20,039 bases of DNA from a virus, in IMG/VR virus record IMGVR_UViG_3300037168_000074, positions 1-20,039 of that record; one strand, given 5' to 3'. The notes beneath the pieces are model-generated. The model made no database searches. It worked only from the letters and a program-made list of their open reading frames with translations, and had not been told where the DNA came from. Numbering within the stretch: the stretch's first letter is position 1; each line of letters begins with the position of its first letter. Below are positions 8,003 to 15,862 of this stretch, piece after piece. Made by a program: the position numbers and the translations under genes.

Positions 8003-8028
8003 CTCTCATTATGTGTGAGAGATAAATG
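8003..8028 (+). promoter_or_regulatory. Hairpin covering the ribosome site, with a four-codon mini-ORF
   Basis: CTCTCA (8003-8008) pairs perfectly with TGAGAG (8016-8021) across a 7-base loop. The right arm contains GAGAG, the only ribosome-site candidate for the ATG at 8026, four bases further on. The same bases encode ATG TGT GAG AGA TAA (8011-8025), a four-codon frame whose stop touches the gene start. This could lower translation of the following gene unless ribosomes open the stem. Seen in sequence; function inferred. Confidence 0.4.
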
Positions 8029-8781
8029 AATAAGCCAACTTATAAGAAAATATTAAATCATCCAGATTCTTCGGAGATTATATCCAAACTAATAATCGAT
8101 ATTGACTCCTCTGATATTTCAGAATGGTTAAGATCAAAATATTGTAATGCTAATGAACAGGGTTTTTGGATATCCGAAAAGGTATTAAAGGCATTTAAAG
8201 ATAATCATCTTGATTTTTATCAAGAGATAATGAATGATATTAATAAAACAAAGACATCTTTGGAAACAAGTTCAATTGATGACATTGATCTTGCAGTGAA
8301 AAATAATCCTTCATATGAAGATGCAATAACTCGTCTGGCCAAAGGCGAATTGGATGTTGAACAGATGATGGGCAAAATGGCATTGGCAGTTGAAACTCGC
8401 ATTGCCCAAGTATATGATTTAATTCAGGAAGATCCAAGAAACATAAATACCAGAGTAGAAAGACTTTGGATAGAGCTGGTGCAGGCTGCTGGCGATATTT
8501 TAGATAAATATTATAAATGGAAAAATACTCAAACTACAACATTTGTTCAAAATAATGTTTCCATTCAAATTATGGACCAGCATATTTCGGTATTCCATGA
8601 TGTAATTAAAGATGTTTTGGCTCAAATGGATTTGGAAACTTCTCTTTATTTTATGGAGGTTTTCAATGATAAAATGGCAAAATTAAAAATGCCAGAAGTC
8701 AATGCAGGACCAACAACCGAAATGAAACTTGCAGAAGCCAAAGTATTAAACGAAAAAATTAATAAAAAAGTAAATTCATGA
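8026..8781 (+). CDS. Hypothetical protein, possible small terminase subunit
   Basis: 251 residues. The N-terminal 65 residues (KKILNHPDSSEIISKLIIDI, then DSSDISEWLRSKY, then ISEKVLKAFKDNHLDFYQEI) have the look of an HTH-like module: a short proline-containing helix, a turn, a recognition-like helix and a following Leu/Phe helix. Small terminase subunits often carry an N-terminal HTH followed by helical oligomerisation segments, and residues 95-240 here are long amphipathic helices. Family resemblance is from memory and weak. No cysteine cluster or membrane segment. It lies about 5 kb before terL rather than beside it, which counts mildly against the call. It ends with an ATGA overlap with the next gene. 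Confidence 0.68.
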   Translation: MNKPTYKKILNHPDSSEIISKLIIDIDSSDISEWLRSKYCNANEQGFWISEKVLKAFKDNHLDFYQEIMNDINKTKTSLETSSIDDIDLAVKNNPSYEDAITRLAKGELDVEQMMGKMALAVETRIAQVYDLIQEDPRNINTRVERLWIELVQAAGDILDKYYKWKNTQTTTFVQNNVSIQIMDQHISVFHDVIKDVLAQMDLETSLYFMEVFNDKMAKLKMPEVNAGPTTEMKLAEAKVLNEKINKKVNS

Positions 8782-10658
8782 CAAAACAATTCCCAATCAA
8801 AGTTGGCCCAGCTAAAGACTATTCGGATGTTTTGCATCGTCCCGATGAAGTTCCTGAATTGACACCAGATTTGGAAGAAAAAATAAATAAACTAATTGAG
8901 TTCTTTGGAGAATCAGGAATTCAATATAATAAATTTAAACCAGAAAAATTAAAGGAAAATAAAAAAGCATATCCCAACTATGACCAATATATGTATATTC
9001 CCGGTCAGCATAATATTGCTAAATGGATGGATGCCGTTAAAAAAATATATGAGATGGAAGTAAATAAACAACCTCGAATACAATCTATTCATGCCGTCAC
9101 AGCAGGTTGGAAACCAATGGAAACTTATGATTTTCTTAATTGGCTTCGTTATTATGAAGAAGGCAATCATTTGAAATATAAAATGGCACAACTATGGTAT
9201 GAGAACGGAGCTCCAGGTTATTTTTTGCATGTCAAGCCAGATAAGCCAAAAGAAGACGAAAATACTTCCGGCGATCAAATAGATTTTGCTAGAGATTCAG
9301 CAATAGCAAATAACGAAAAAAGACAAGTAATCGAAAAACAAAGGAATAAAATTATTGGTCGTTTGGACTCTGCCGAAAAATTGTTGCGCTCTGTTGATGG
9401 ACATACATTTGCAGGTGATGAACTAGAAGCCCTGATGGATGCCGTTTTTCAATTGAAGAAAAAAATTCAATTGGTAAATAAAATGAGCACTTCAACGAGA
9501 TTATATGACGATATGATTGTTCGCGAAGCCAACATATTGCACCGAAGTGGTTTCGTGAAAGCCTCGGAATGGTTATATAGTCAAGCACAGGCAAATAATC
9601 CTCCACCAAAACATATTGGCACAAAAGGTCCCGTAAAAAAATTGCCACCTGCGCAACCGCCAGAGAGCCCTTCTGCACCGTTGCATCCAGGCGCACCAGG
9701 AGGATTGCCCTCTATGGGACCTGGAATGTCACAAAACGCTCCGGCACCTACAGGCGTTCCCGAGGCTGGGCCCAATGATAATTCTCCAACAAATTTGCAA
9801 GGAGCTTCTCCTTCCGATATCCCAACATCTGGTGAGATTCCATCTTCGCCAACGCCTCAAGAAGAACCAGTGCCAGAAGGCATTTCTGACTTCTTGGATC
9901 GCATGAATGGCGATGAAACTGATGATCTTGAAGTCAATGACATTGAGGATGATTTATTTGTAGAAGCACAAGCACTTGATCCTATTACTACAAATCCTGC
10001 CCCTGCATCTCGTAAAGCGCCTGATACACCACCAACTCAATCGCCAAGAGTGTCAGAAACCATAAAAGACGAGCCTGATGAACCAGCCAATGAATTGGAA
10101 GTAAGTGAAAATGATGCGCCTGCTACAAACCCAGAGGCAACAACAGACACCAGCGTTTTTGATGCCAAAATAGATGCCGCATTTGCCGATGTTACCATAG
10201 CGGACATAGTTGATAAATTAGAAAATATAGCAAATATTTTCAGAACAAGAGAACTAGCCAGACAACTAACAGTGGTTGACTTCATGTTAAATGCACTGAA
10301 TATGAGCAGTTTGTTTCCTTCATTGAGCGAGGCAATCAATAAAAACTTAGATGCTAACCAGTATTGCTTAACCCGTCTTGAAGATATCTTATCAAGATTG
10401 CGTGGAGCCATACCAACCAAGGATGTGGATATCCAAGGACAACCAAATATCCAGAAGCCCGAAACAACTGCAATTAAGAACAAATTGGAAACTGATCTTG
10501 CCAAAGAAAAACAACGCAAGAAGCAAAGAAAAGAACAAGCAGATTCTGAGTTAACTGAGCCTGGCAAAGAAACGCCAAATGTAGAAATTGATGAAGATTT
10601 AGGCGGGACACCTAAGCCTGCCGTTCCTGCTAAGCCAGCACCATTGCCGATTGGTTAA
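8778..10658 (+). CDS. Hypothetical large protein with disordered Pro-rich centre
   Basis: 626 residues, not recognised. Four parts are visible: an N-terminal mixed helical domain rich in Tyr, Trp and Lys (1-155); a coiled-coil-like segment (170-270, including KRQVIEKQRNKIIGRL); a Pro/Ser/Gly-rich, presumably disordered stretch (273-458) with an acidic island at 368-398 (GISDFLDRMNGDETDDLEVN); and a compact helical domain (461-546). A highly charged tail (565-626) ends in Ala/Pro/Lys repeats. The start overlaps the previous stop (ATGA). Such long linkers between folded ends are common in virion scaffold or tail proteins, but no specific role can be assigned. No signal peptide. Confidence 0.78.
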   Translation: MTKQFPIKVGPAKDYSDVLHRPDEVPELTPDLEEKINKLIEFFGESGIQYNKFKPEKLKENKKAYPNYDQYMYIPGQHNIAKWMDAVKKIYEMEVNKQPRIQSIHAVTAGWKPMETYDFLNWLRYYEEGNHLKYKMAQLWYENGAPGYFLHVKPDKPKEDENTSGDQIDFARDSAIANNEKRQVIEKQRNKIIGRLDSAEKLLRSVDGHTFAGDELEALMDAVFQLKKKIQLVNKMSTSTRLYDDMIVREANILHRSGFVKASEWLYSQAQANNPPPKHIGTKGPVKKLPPAQPPESPSAPLHPGAPGGLPSMGPGMSQNAPAPTGVPEAGPNDNSPTNLQGASPSDIPTSGEIPSSPTPQEEPVPEGISDFLDRMNGDETDDLEVNDIEDDLFVEAQALDPITTNPAPASRKAPDTPPTQSPRVSETIKDEPDEPANELEVSENDAPATNPEATTDTSVFDAKIDAAFADVTIADIVDKLENIANIFRTRELARQLTVVDFMLNALNMSSLFPSLSEAINKNLDANQYCLTRLEDILSRLRGAIPTKDVDIQGQPNIQKPETTAIKNKLETDLAKEKQRKKQRKEQADSELTEPGKETPNVEIDEDLGGTPKPAVPAKPAPLPIG

Positions 10659-10682
10659 AAACTAATATAACGATATAGTATT

Positions 10683-12026
10683 GTGAAACTACGCGAACTA
10701 TTAACCATGATGGCAGATACATCTCAGAAAATAGATGTGGTTGAGCCTAAAATTTGCGGAGGGACGCCGCGAGATCGTTATATGGGAAGATTGGAAAATA
10801 TAGAAGATTTAGACCTTACCAACGGAGAATCTACCATTGGATATCTTGCCGAAGAGTTTTACAATTCACTTTCAAAAAAATATAATGTAAAACGAACTAC
10901 TGCCTCTGATGGACACAATACGATTTTTCTTGGGTCTTTCAAAATGGATTTTTCTTCCAATTTTAATGCCCCAAATATTGTTCAAGATTTATCAAAATTA
11001 GGAATCACAAACCCTACCGATATGCAGAAGGAGATCTTCTCAAGAGATTTTACCTGTAACGCTTTATTATTATCTTTTGATCTCAAAACTTTAACAGACC
11101 CTACCAATCATGGTTTCAAGGATATTAAAGACAAGACCATTAGAACTTGCTTATCACCAGATATCACTTTAACAACCAACAAGAATAGAGTTATTAGGGC
11201 TATTTATTTGGCGGCTAAATTGGATTTTAATCTTGATCCAAATATCATAAGTTATGTTCAAAAAAATCCCAAGTCAGTTAGCATATCTACCAATAAAGTT
11301 TTATCAGAAAAACTTACTGAAGCATTTAAGAGAGATGCCGACAAGGCAAGTTATTTATTAACTCAAATGGGTTTATGGAATCTTATTCCAATCTCAGATT
11401 CAGTATATCCTTATTACGAAAAATATCTTAAGGGCTCGATCATATCCAAAGCATCAAAAAAATCAACTCCATATTTAAAACGCAATTTTGATATGGGCGA
11501 AGGTTTATATTCTAATTTAGATAAATACAAGAGCGTTGAATCATTTCGTGATTCCAATCATTTGGACTTTCCTATTGATGATGATTTAACTTGGATTATT
11601 GGCGACTCTGAAAATTTTGAAGGTCCTAAAAATTTAGGACCAGCAGCAAACGATATTCCCAATGATGGCATTTTACCAGGTTCAGTAGGACTTGGTGATT
11701 TTGAATCATATCCATATTCCGCACAAATAGGTGGATATCTTGATAAATATTTAAGTCAGCCAGACTTTGATGATAAGCCAGAAAGCACAATTGATTTTGG
11801 CAATGATTTAACAGACGATGACGAAGAGCCATATGATTTGGAAGAGCCTGATTTAAAGCACTTGTTCAATAAGTATTTGAATTCGGAACCCGATCATGGG
11901 TTGTATGGTTTGCCAGATGGTGTAGACTTGCCTGATGAAGATTTGGGAGATCCTACAATGATTGATCCAGACTATGGAACCTTGGGTCCTGAAAGTTTAA
12001 TATATGAAGACAAGTGGAATATATAA
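10683..12026 (+). CDS. Class II nucleotidyltransferase (CCA-adding / poly(A) polymerase type)
   Basis: 447 residues from GTG 10683; no ribosome site is evident, and ATGs at 10707 and 10710 are alternatives. The head domain has GGTPRD (26-31), the D42-x-D44 metal pair in EDLDLT and a third carboxylate, D89, in FKMDFS. Then comes RDFTCNAL (121-128), matching the RRDFTINAL motif of CCA-adding enzymes, followed by DPTNHGFKDIKDKTIRT (139-155) and NRVIRAIYLAAKLDFNL (168-184), matching the R-x-LRA-x-RFAA-x-LGF helix. These enzymes add nucleotides to RNA 3' ends. A clear EDxxR nucleotide-selecting motif is not visible, so CCA versus A addition cannot be told. Residues 290-447 form an acidic, Pro/Gly-rich tail absent from cellular enzymes. 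Confidence 0.82.
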   Translation: MKLRELLTMMADTSQKIDVVEPKICGGTPRDRYMGRLENIEDLDLTNGESTIGYLAEEFYNSLSKKYNVKRTTASDGHNTIFLGSFKMDFSSNFNAPNIVQDLSKLGITNPTDMQKEIFSRDFTCNALLLSFDLKTLTDPTNHGFKDIKDKTIRTCLSPDITLTTNKNRVIRAIYLAAKLDFNLDPNIISYVQKNPKSVSISTNKVLSEKLTEAFKRDADKASYLLTQMGLWNLIPISDSVYPYYEKYLKGSIISKASKKSTPYLKRNFDMGEGLYSNLDKYKSVESFRDSNHLDFPIDDDLTWIIGDSENFEGPKNLGPAANDIPNDGILPGSVGLGDFESYPYSAQIGGYLDKYLSQPDFDDKPESTIDFGNDLTDDDEEPYDLEEPDLKHLFNKYLNSEPDHGLYGLPDGVDLPDEDLGDPTMIDPDYGTLGPESLIYEDKWNI

Positions 12027-12040
12027 AATATGCTAATATA

Positions 12041-12050
12041 CTAATATTAG
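12041..12050. repeat. Perfect 10-bp palindrome before the His-rich gene
   Basis: CTAATATTAG is its own reverse complement. It sits in the 55-base gap between the nucleotidyltransferase stop and the next ATG, and is preceded by a related CTAATATA. A TATGAT (12055-12060) follows but no good -35 box is seen. It could be an operator; in AT-rich DNA such palindromes also arise by chance. Confidence 0.25.
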
Positions 12051-12081
12051 ATAGTATGATAAAATATTTTGAGGTATCCTA

Positions 12082-13089
12082 ATGTCATTTGAATCAAACG
12101 CCCAACTTTATGTCGTAGACCCAGCCGCCGATGTTCCGTCGGATGGCAATTTGGCATTGGTTCCTTTGGAAGTTCCATTGGAAGTATCTGAGTTTAATCC
12201 TCATGAACCTGAGCACGAACATGAAAGTCATGAAGATCATAAGCATGAAGAGCACGAACATGAGCACGAAGATGGTCATCCATTTGGTCATACTCCATCA
12301 GAATCTCTAATGGAAGTTGGTGAGCCCGTCGAAGTTTCAATCGTAATCGAAGAACTCCCTGGTGCTCCAAAAGATTCCAAAGACCCAGAGCCTGAACTAG
12401 AAGTTTCCGAAGAACCTCCGATGAAGATTGAAGACCTAAATGACGCCAAACCAAAGAAAGATCCAAAATGGGATTGGGAGGCTCACGGACCAAAAGGGTT
12501 TATTGCTTGGGTCAAAAGTCGTTGCGATGATGTTCCAAAACATTCTGGTCAGGATTCAGCCGGATTAGAAAGAGCAATGGCTTATCTTGATAAACTTGAT
12601 GGGGAGATATCTCGTGCAATGAGAATGGATTTGGATGGCGAGTTAGATGCCAATCAAATTGAAAAGGTTCGCTCAATGATTGATGATGGAATTGCTCGTT
12701 TGCATGATAGACTTGATAAAGTTAAAAAAGTGAAGAAAAGCAAACGTTCAAAGAAAAAGACTTCTGATTTTGATATTGGTGATACCTTGGTAAAAGAAGC
12801 CCAAAAGATTACTGGAGTTGGTGGAGTTATGGTAGTTGTTGACTTACTTACTTCTCGAATTGCTAGAACAATGATAAATGGAATGGTCTCGGGAGGCCAC
12901 GACATTAATGATATCTTTGTTCAACAAGTTAAAGAATATGGTCTTAATAAAAGAGAACAAGCCTGCGTTAGACAATTAGTTCAAGATATGGGCTACGCTC
13001 TAAGAGAAGATCGTGGGTATTCACCAGACGAAGATTATGATTTTGCGGACAGTAGTAATGCCGATTTTTCTGCAAATTACAAGGGATAA
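12082..13089 (+). CDS. Hypothetical virion-type protein with histidine-rich segment
   Basis: 335 residues. A good ribosome site, GAGGT (12071-12075), lies 6 bases before the ATG. Residues 41-70 contain 11 histidines alternating with Glu/Asp (HEPEHEHESHEDHKHEEHEH is part of it), a probable metal-binding or flexible acidic segment. An acidic Pro-containing linker reaches residue 125. The C-terminal part (about 130-310) looks folded: DWEAHGPKGFIAWVKSR, a helical hairpin with MRMDLDGELD (197-206), a very basic run KKVKKSKRSKKK, then hydrophobic helices (GVGGVMVVVDLLTSRIARTM) that are too polar at their ends to be a sure membrane span. Family not recognised. A structural or DNA-contacting virion protein is plausible from context. 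Confidence 0.76.
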   Translation: MSFESNAQLYVVDPAADVPSDGNLALVPLEVPLEVSEFNPHEPEHEHESHEDHKHEEHEHEHEDGHPFGHTPSESLMEVGEPVEVSIVIEELPGAPKDSKDPEPELEVSEEPPMKIEDLNDAKPKKDPKWDWEAHGPKGFIAWVKSRCDDVPKHSGQDSAGLERAMAYLDKLDGEISRAMRMDLDGELDANQIEKVRSMIDDGIARLHDRLDKVKKVKKSKRSKKKTSDFDIGDTLVKEAQKITGVGGVMVVVDLLTSRIARTMINGMVSGGHDINDIFVQQVKEYGLNKREQACVRQLVQDMGYALREDRGYSPDEDYDFADSSNADFSANYKG

Positions 13090-13091
13090 TT

Positions 13092-13739
13092 ATGGCAAAT
13101 CCTCGTTCACAATATACCATCAATCGTCAATCTGATAATGACTTCAGCGAAGACCATTGGCTAAAACAATTCGAAAAGAGTTTGCAAAAAGGGGCAGTTC
13201 AACCAAGAAAACAACAATCTCTTTTTGATCAAATTAATTCAATTATGAATACCAATTCCAAGTATAACTCTGTTGAGGCGGTTGTTGATGATATGAAAGA
13301 AAGAAGTGGCTTAACTGCTTATCTGAAAAAAGCCAAGGTTGAATCAGATAGTCCAAAATTAGAGACAATCAAAAATGCCTCTAAAACAAGCGACAAATCA
13401 AGTGATAAAAAAGACAAGATGCCAGTTGTAATAAAAAAATTCCCAAGCATATTGGATACATTAAAAAATTGTATCAATGATTCCAAGGGGAATCTTTCCA
13501 TTCCAGCCATCATAGAAAGAGTCCATTCAATTCATCATAACGATGTCTCAGATTCCAAAGATTGGGATGATGACGATTTGATGTATTTGGTTAGTCAATT
13601 AAATTTGGAAGCCAAAAGCAATAATCCAACGAATTACGAAGATTCCACTAATCTTGGAAAGCACGACTCAAACTCTAATCAAGAGATTGATCCTTCCAAT
13701 ACAGACGCATTTTTCGCTCTAAATCCCGCCAGGTTTTAA
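13092..13739 (+). CDS. Hypothetical polar protein upstream of terL
   Basis: 215 residues, not recognised. AGGG at 13082-13085 lies 6 bases before the ATG. The protein is rich in Ser, Asn, Asp and Lys, with a likely disordered Lys/Ser stretch (88-110, including KTSDKSSDKKDK). Two short helical parts flank it: one around 20-75 (HWLKQFEKSLQKG and SLFDQINSIMN) and one at 117-170 with VVIKKFPSILDTLKNCI and a DDDDLMYLV acidic helix. It ends DAFFALNPARF. No cysteine cluster, signal peptide or membrane span. It lies directly before a hairpin and terL. A small accessory packaging role is possible but not supported by any motif. Confidence 0.7.
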   Translation: MANPRSQYTINRQSDNDFSEDHWLKQFEKSLQKGAVQPRKQQSLFDQINSIMNTNSKYNSVEAVVDDMKERSGLTAYLKKAKVESDSPKLETIKNASKTSDKSSDKKDKMPVVIKKFPSILDTLKNCINDSKGNLSIPAIIERVHSIHHNDVSDSKDWDDDDLMYLVSQLNLEAKSNNPTNYEDSTNLGKHDSNSNQEIDPSNTDAFFALNPARF

Positions 13740-13756
13740 CCGGTGTGTCTTTGACC

Positions 13757-13772
13757 AAGGCAAATTAGCCTT
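13757..13772 (+). terminator. Weak terminator-like hairpin before terL
   Basis: AAGGC (13757-13761) pairs with GCCTT (13768-13772) around a 6-base AT loop, followed by ATTTTG. The stem is short and the T-run interrupted, so a weak terminator or RNA processing site is possible. It falls in the 52-base gap between the preceding gene and terL. Confidence 0.3.
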
Positions 13773-13791
13773 ATTTTGTGCATATTTTTGC

Positions 13792-15687
13792 ATGTGTCGT
13801 ATGTCAGATGCAGAGTCCAAAGAACTATTCTTAAAATTAAAGACCGACTTATTGAATCTTGATCCAGTAGCGTGGATAGAAAATCATCTAACGCTTGATG
13901 GCTCACCATTTTTGGTGCATGGTAATGGATATCGCCCCTATTCGGATCTATATAGATATATAGGAATCAAGGCATTAGAGCCCACCTCTAAACCAATTAT
14001 CTTAGTCAAAAGTCGTCAGGTAGGCGCCACTACTATGGCGTCTGCCCTTGAAATGTATTTCATGGCCTCTGGTATCTTTGGCACATCTGATAACCCTCCA
14101 ATGCGTGTAATGCACACCTTTCCGCATTTAGAACTTGCTGCTGCATATGCCAAGACAAAGCTTAATCAGATGGTTATATCTGCAAAACCACTTCCAGATC
14201 AAGATTTAAAAAAAGGTGGCAAATCAAGATCTTGTATTCAAGCATTGCTTGATCAAACCACAGTAGCAAATGACTCTTTGCATTTTAAACAGTTTATTGG
14301 TGGCAATCACTTATGGGTTGAATCAACTGGACTTGACGCAGATCGCATCATGGGTCGAACTTGCGATGTTATTTTTTTTGATGAAGTTCAAAAAACTAGC
14401 TCACTTGCCATTGGCAACGCTCTCAAAATATTATTCACTGCAAAATATGGTAGACCTTCCAAAGGTGTTCAAGTTTATTTTGGAACTCCTCGTCGCAAAG
14501 GCTCCGATTTTCAGAAAATGTGGGCAGCATCTTCGCAACAATATTATTATTTGGGTTGCGAAAATTGTCATAAGCACTTCCCATTTTACACTCCTGGCTC
14601 TGATGATTGGAAAGATATTTGGATTCATGGCTTTATTGTAAAGTGCACGCATTGTTCGCATGAACAAGACAAGAGGGATGCTGCCGAACGTGGCAAATGG
14701 GTTGCTGTAAAAAATGTAGATGATGAAGATTGTTTGATGGTTGGCTTTCATATTAACCAACTTTATATGCCAATGGTGTCTCGTGAAGACATGACAAACG
14801 AAATGCCTGGCGTTCATCCGATAAATACAGAACGCGTTTATATGAATGATGTTTTGGGAGAATTTTTTCAAGGCGATTCTAGTCCAATTACGCCAGAAGA
14901 GATTCGTGAGATTTGTGCAGATCCAGGTCGTAAGTTCAGGGCCAGAATTGATTTAACAAAAGAAGATCAAAAGGACCAGTTAGTTGTGTTAGGCATAGAT
15001 TATGGTGCGAGGGCTGATTTGGAGCAACTTGCCAATCCAGATAAAATTATTAATCGTGGTCAATCATATAGCACAGCAGTAGTTCTTTCAATAAAAGGGG
15101 CTGGTCGCTTATCTATCGAGTACTGCACCAAGTTTAAGCGTAATGATATGGAAAGTAAAAAGGGAATCATTGACCAAATTATGAGGCAATACAGCGTTCA
15201 GTTGGCAGTTGGTGATATTGGGTATTCAAACGACTTCTCTGCTATGTTGCATAATATTTACGGAGATCGTTATTTGGTGTCTCGTGCCCATAACAAAGTC
15301 AATGACCATATAAAGTTTACTACCGATTCTTTCCCGAAAGAGATTGTCTTTGAAAGAGATTATTATATTGGTGAATTATATGAGCAAATGAAAAAAGGAA
15401 TGATTAGATTCCCATTTGGAGATTATGAAAAAATTGCGTGGCTAATTGAACATTGTGCTAGTATGGAGATTAAGCCATCTATCTCTAGGGGAGGGGATCC
15501 AACTATTCATTATGTCAAGGGATCGCAGCCTAATGACGGCTACATGGCGTTGCTCAACGCCTATATAGCCTATCAATTTTTAATAACAAACGGCTTCACA
15601 AATAATAATCCATTACTGCAAGGCAAGAATTTAAAAGAGATAAATAAGCCTCTCGTGATGACTGGCGTAATATCTCGCAGGATCTGA
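13792..15687 (+). CDS. terL: Terminase large subunit (ATPase and nuclease)
   Basis: 631 residues. The ATPase domain has a Walker A-like KSRQVGATT (73-81), Walker B VIFFDE (193-198, D197 and catalytic E198) and a coupling-type motif FGTPRRKG (230-237). A four-Cys knuckle pair (C256/C259 and C285/C288) is inserted after it, as in GpA-like terminases. The RNase H-like nuclease shows GIDYG (401-405, D403), VGDIGYSND (D475) and a late NDGYMALLNA (D582). TerL pumps DNA through the portal into the prohead and cuts the concatemer. ATG 13792 is used; ATG 13801 is equally possible, as neither has a ribosome site. The TGA stop (15685-15687) falls at the edge of an IS200/IS605-like end. Function is firm. 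Confidence 0.95.
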   Translation: MCRMSDAESKELFLKLKTDLLNLDPVAWIENHLTLDGSPFLVHGNGYRPYSDLYRYIGIKALEPTSKPIILVKSRQVGATTMASALEMYFMASGIFGTSDNPPMRVMHTFPHLELAAAYAKTKLNQMVISAKPLPDQDLKKGGKSRSCIQALLDQTTVANDSLHFKQFIGGNHLWVESTGLDADRIMGRTCDVIFFDEVQKTSSLAIGNALKILFTAKYGRPSKGVQVYFGTPRRKGSDFQKMWAASSQQYYYLGCENCHKHFPFYTPGSDDWKDIWIHGFIVKCTHCSHEQDKRDAAERGKWVAVKNVDDEDCLMVGFHINQLYMPMVSREDMTNEMPGVHPINTERVYMNDVLGEFFQGDSSPITPEEIREICADPGRKFRARIDLTKEDQKDQLVVLGIDYGARADLEQLANPDKIINRGQSYSTAVVLSIKGAGRLSIEYCTKFKRNDMESKKGIIDQIMRQYSVQLAVGDIGYSNDFSAMLHNIYGDRYLVSRAHNKVNDHIKFTTDSFPKEIVFERDYYIGELYEQMKKGMIRFPFGDYEKIAWLIEHCASMEIKPSISRGGDPTIHYVKGSQPNDGYMALLNAYIAYQFLITNGFTNNNPLLQGKNLKEINKPLVMTGVISRRI

Positions 15688-15772
15688 CATACTCCCACGA
15701 CTGAAGTCGTTGGGTTCAGATGTTGCATAACCGTCTTACGAGACTGCATTATACATTGCATCTTTGAGCCTT
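15685..15772 (-). mobile_element. IS200/IS605-type end or orphan omega-RNA-like sequence
   Basis: Read on the minus strand, this ends with CCCAACGACTTCAGTCG, TGGGAG and TATGTCA. CCCA-CGACT (15694-15702) pairs with AGTCG-T-TGGG (15705-15714) with one bulged T. From memory, the hairpin plus TATGTCA flank is typical of the right end of IS200/IS605 elements with TnpB, which is also the 3' end of the TnpB omega RNA. Just upstream on the minus strand, a GTCT-CGTA-AGAC mini-hairpin and paired TGCA boxes (15724-15750) add RNA-like structure. No tnpA or tnpB lies in the window. The upstream boundary is approximate. It may be a remnant, a MITE-like derivative or an RNA working with a TnpB encoded elsewhere. 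Confidence 0.65.
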
Positions 15773-15809
15773 GTCAGTGTTGAACTTCTCGTAAAATAAA
15801 ATATTTTAA

Positions 15810-15859
15810 TTCTCGTTTTCGTTGATATATGAGTATTTGAGCATCAATGAATACGAGAA
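15810..15859 (+). promoter_or_regulatory. Long hairpin just before the portal start
   Basis: Bases 15810-15826 pair with 15843-15859: 15 Watson-Crick pairs, one G-U and one T-T mismatch around a 16-base loop. The right arm ends three bases before the portal ATG and includes GAGAA, the only weak ribosome-site candidate. An extra TTCTCGT copy at 15786-15792 could pair with the same right arm, giving an alternative fold. It may control portal translation, or be the other end of the IS200/IS605-like element. The bases between 15773 and 15809 hold only AT-rich sequence. Confidence 0.55.
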
Positions 15860-15862
15860 AAA

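Noticed and set aside
9581-9775. Minus-strand Gly/Pro-rich reading frame
   Set aside because: It is the mirror of the proline-rich linker of the large protein on the + strand, with no ribosome site.
10037-10567. 176-codon minus-strand reading frame
   Set aside because: It lies wholly inside a well-supported + strand gene, has no ribosome site, and its Ser/Leu-rich composition is what an antisense frame would give.
12020-12060. T4-like late promoter (TATAAAAT) or sigma-70 promoter with TATGAT
   Set aside because: The late-promoter match is imperfect and overlaps the preceding stop codon, and no -35 box is found at the right distance.
12194-12291. Minus-strand frames rich in Met/Phe/Leu or His/Arg
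   Set aside because: These are shadows of the His/Glu repeat codons of the + strand gene.
15688-15750. Possible tRNA, because of an anticodon-arm-like CGACTGAAGTCG stem and GGTTCAGAT resembling a T-loop
   Set aside because: No acceptor stem or D-arm can be formed at the right spacing; the stem is better explained as an IS200/IS605-type end.
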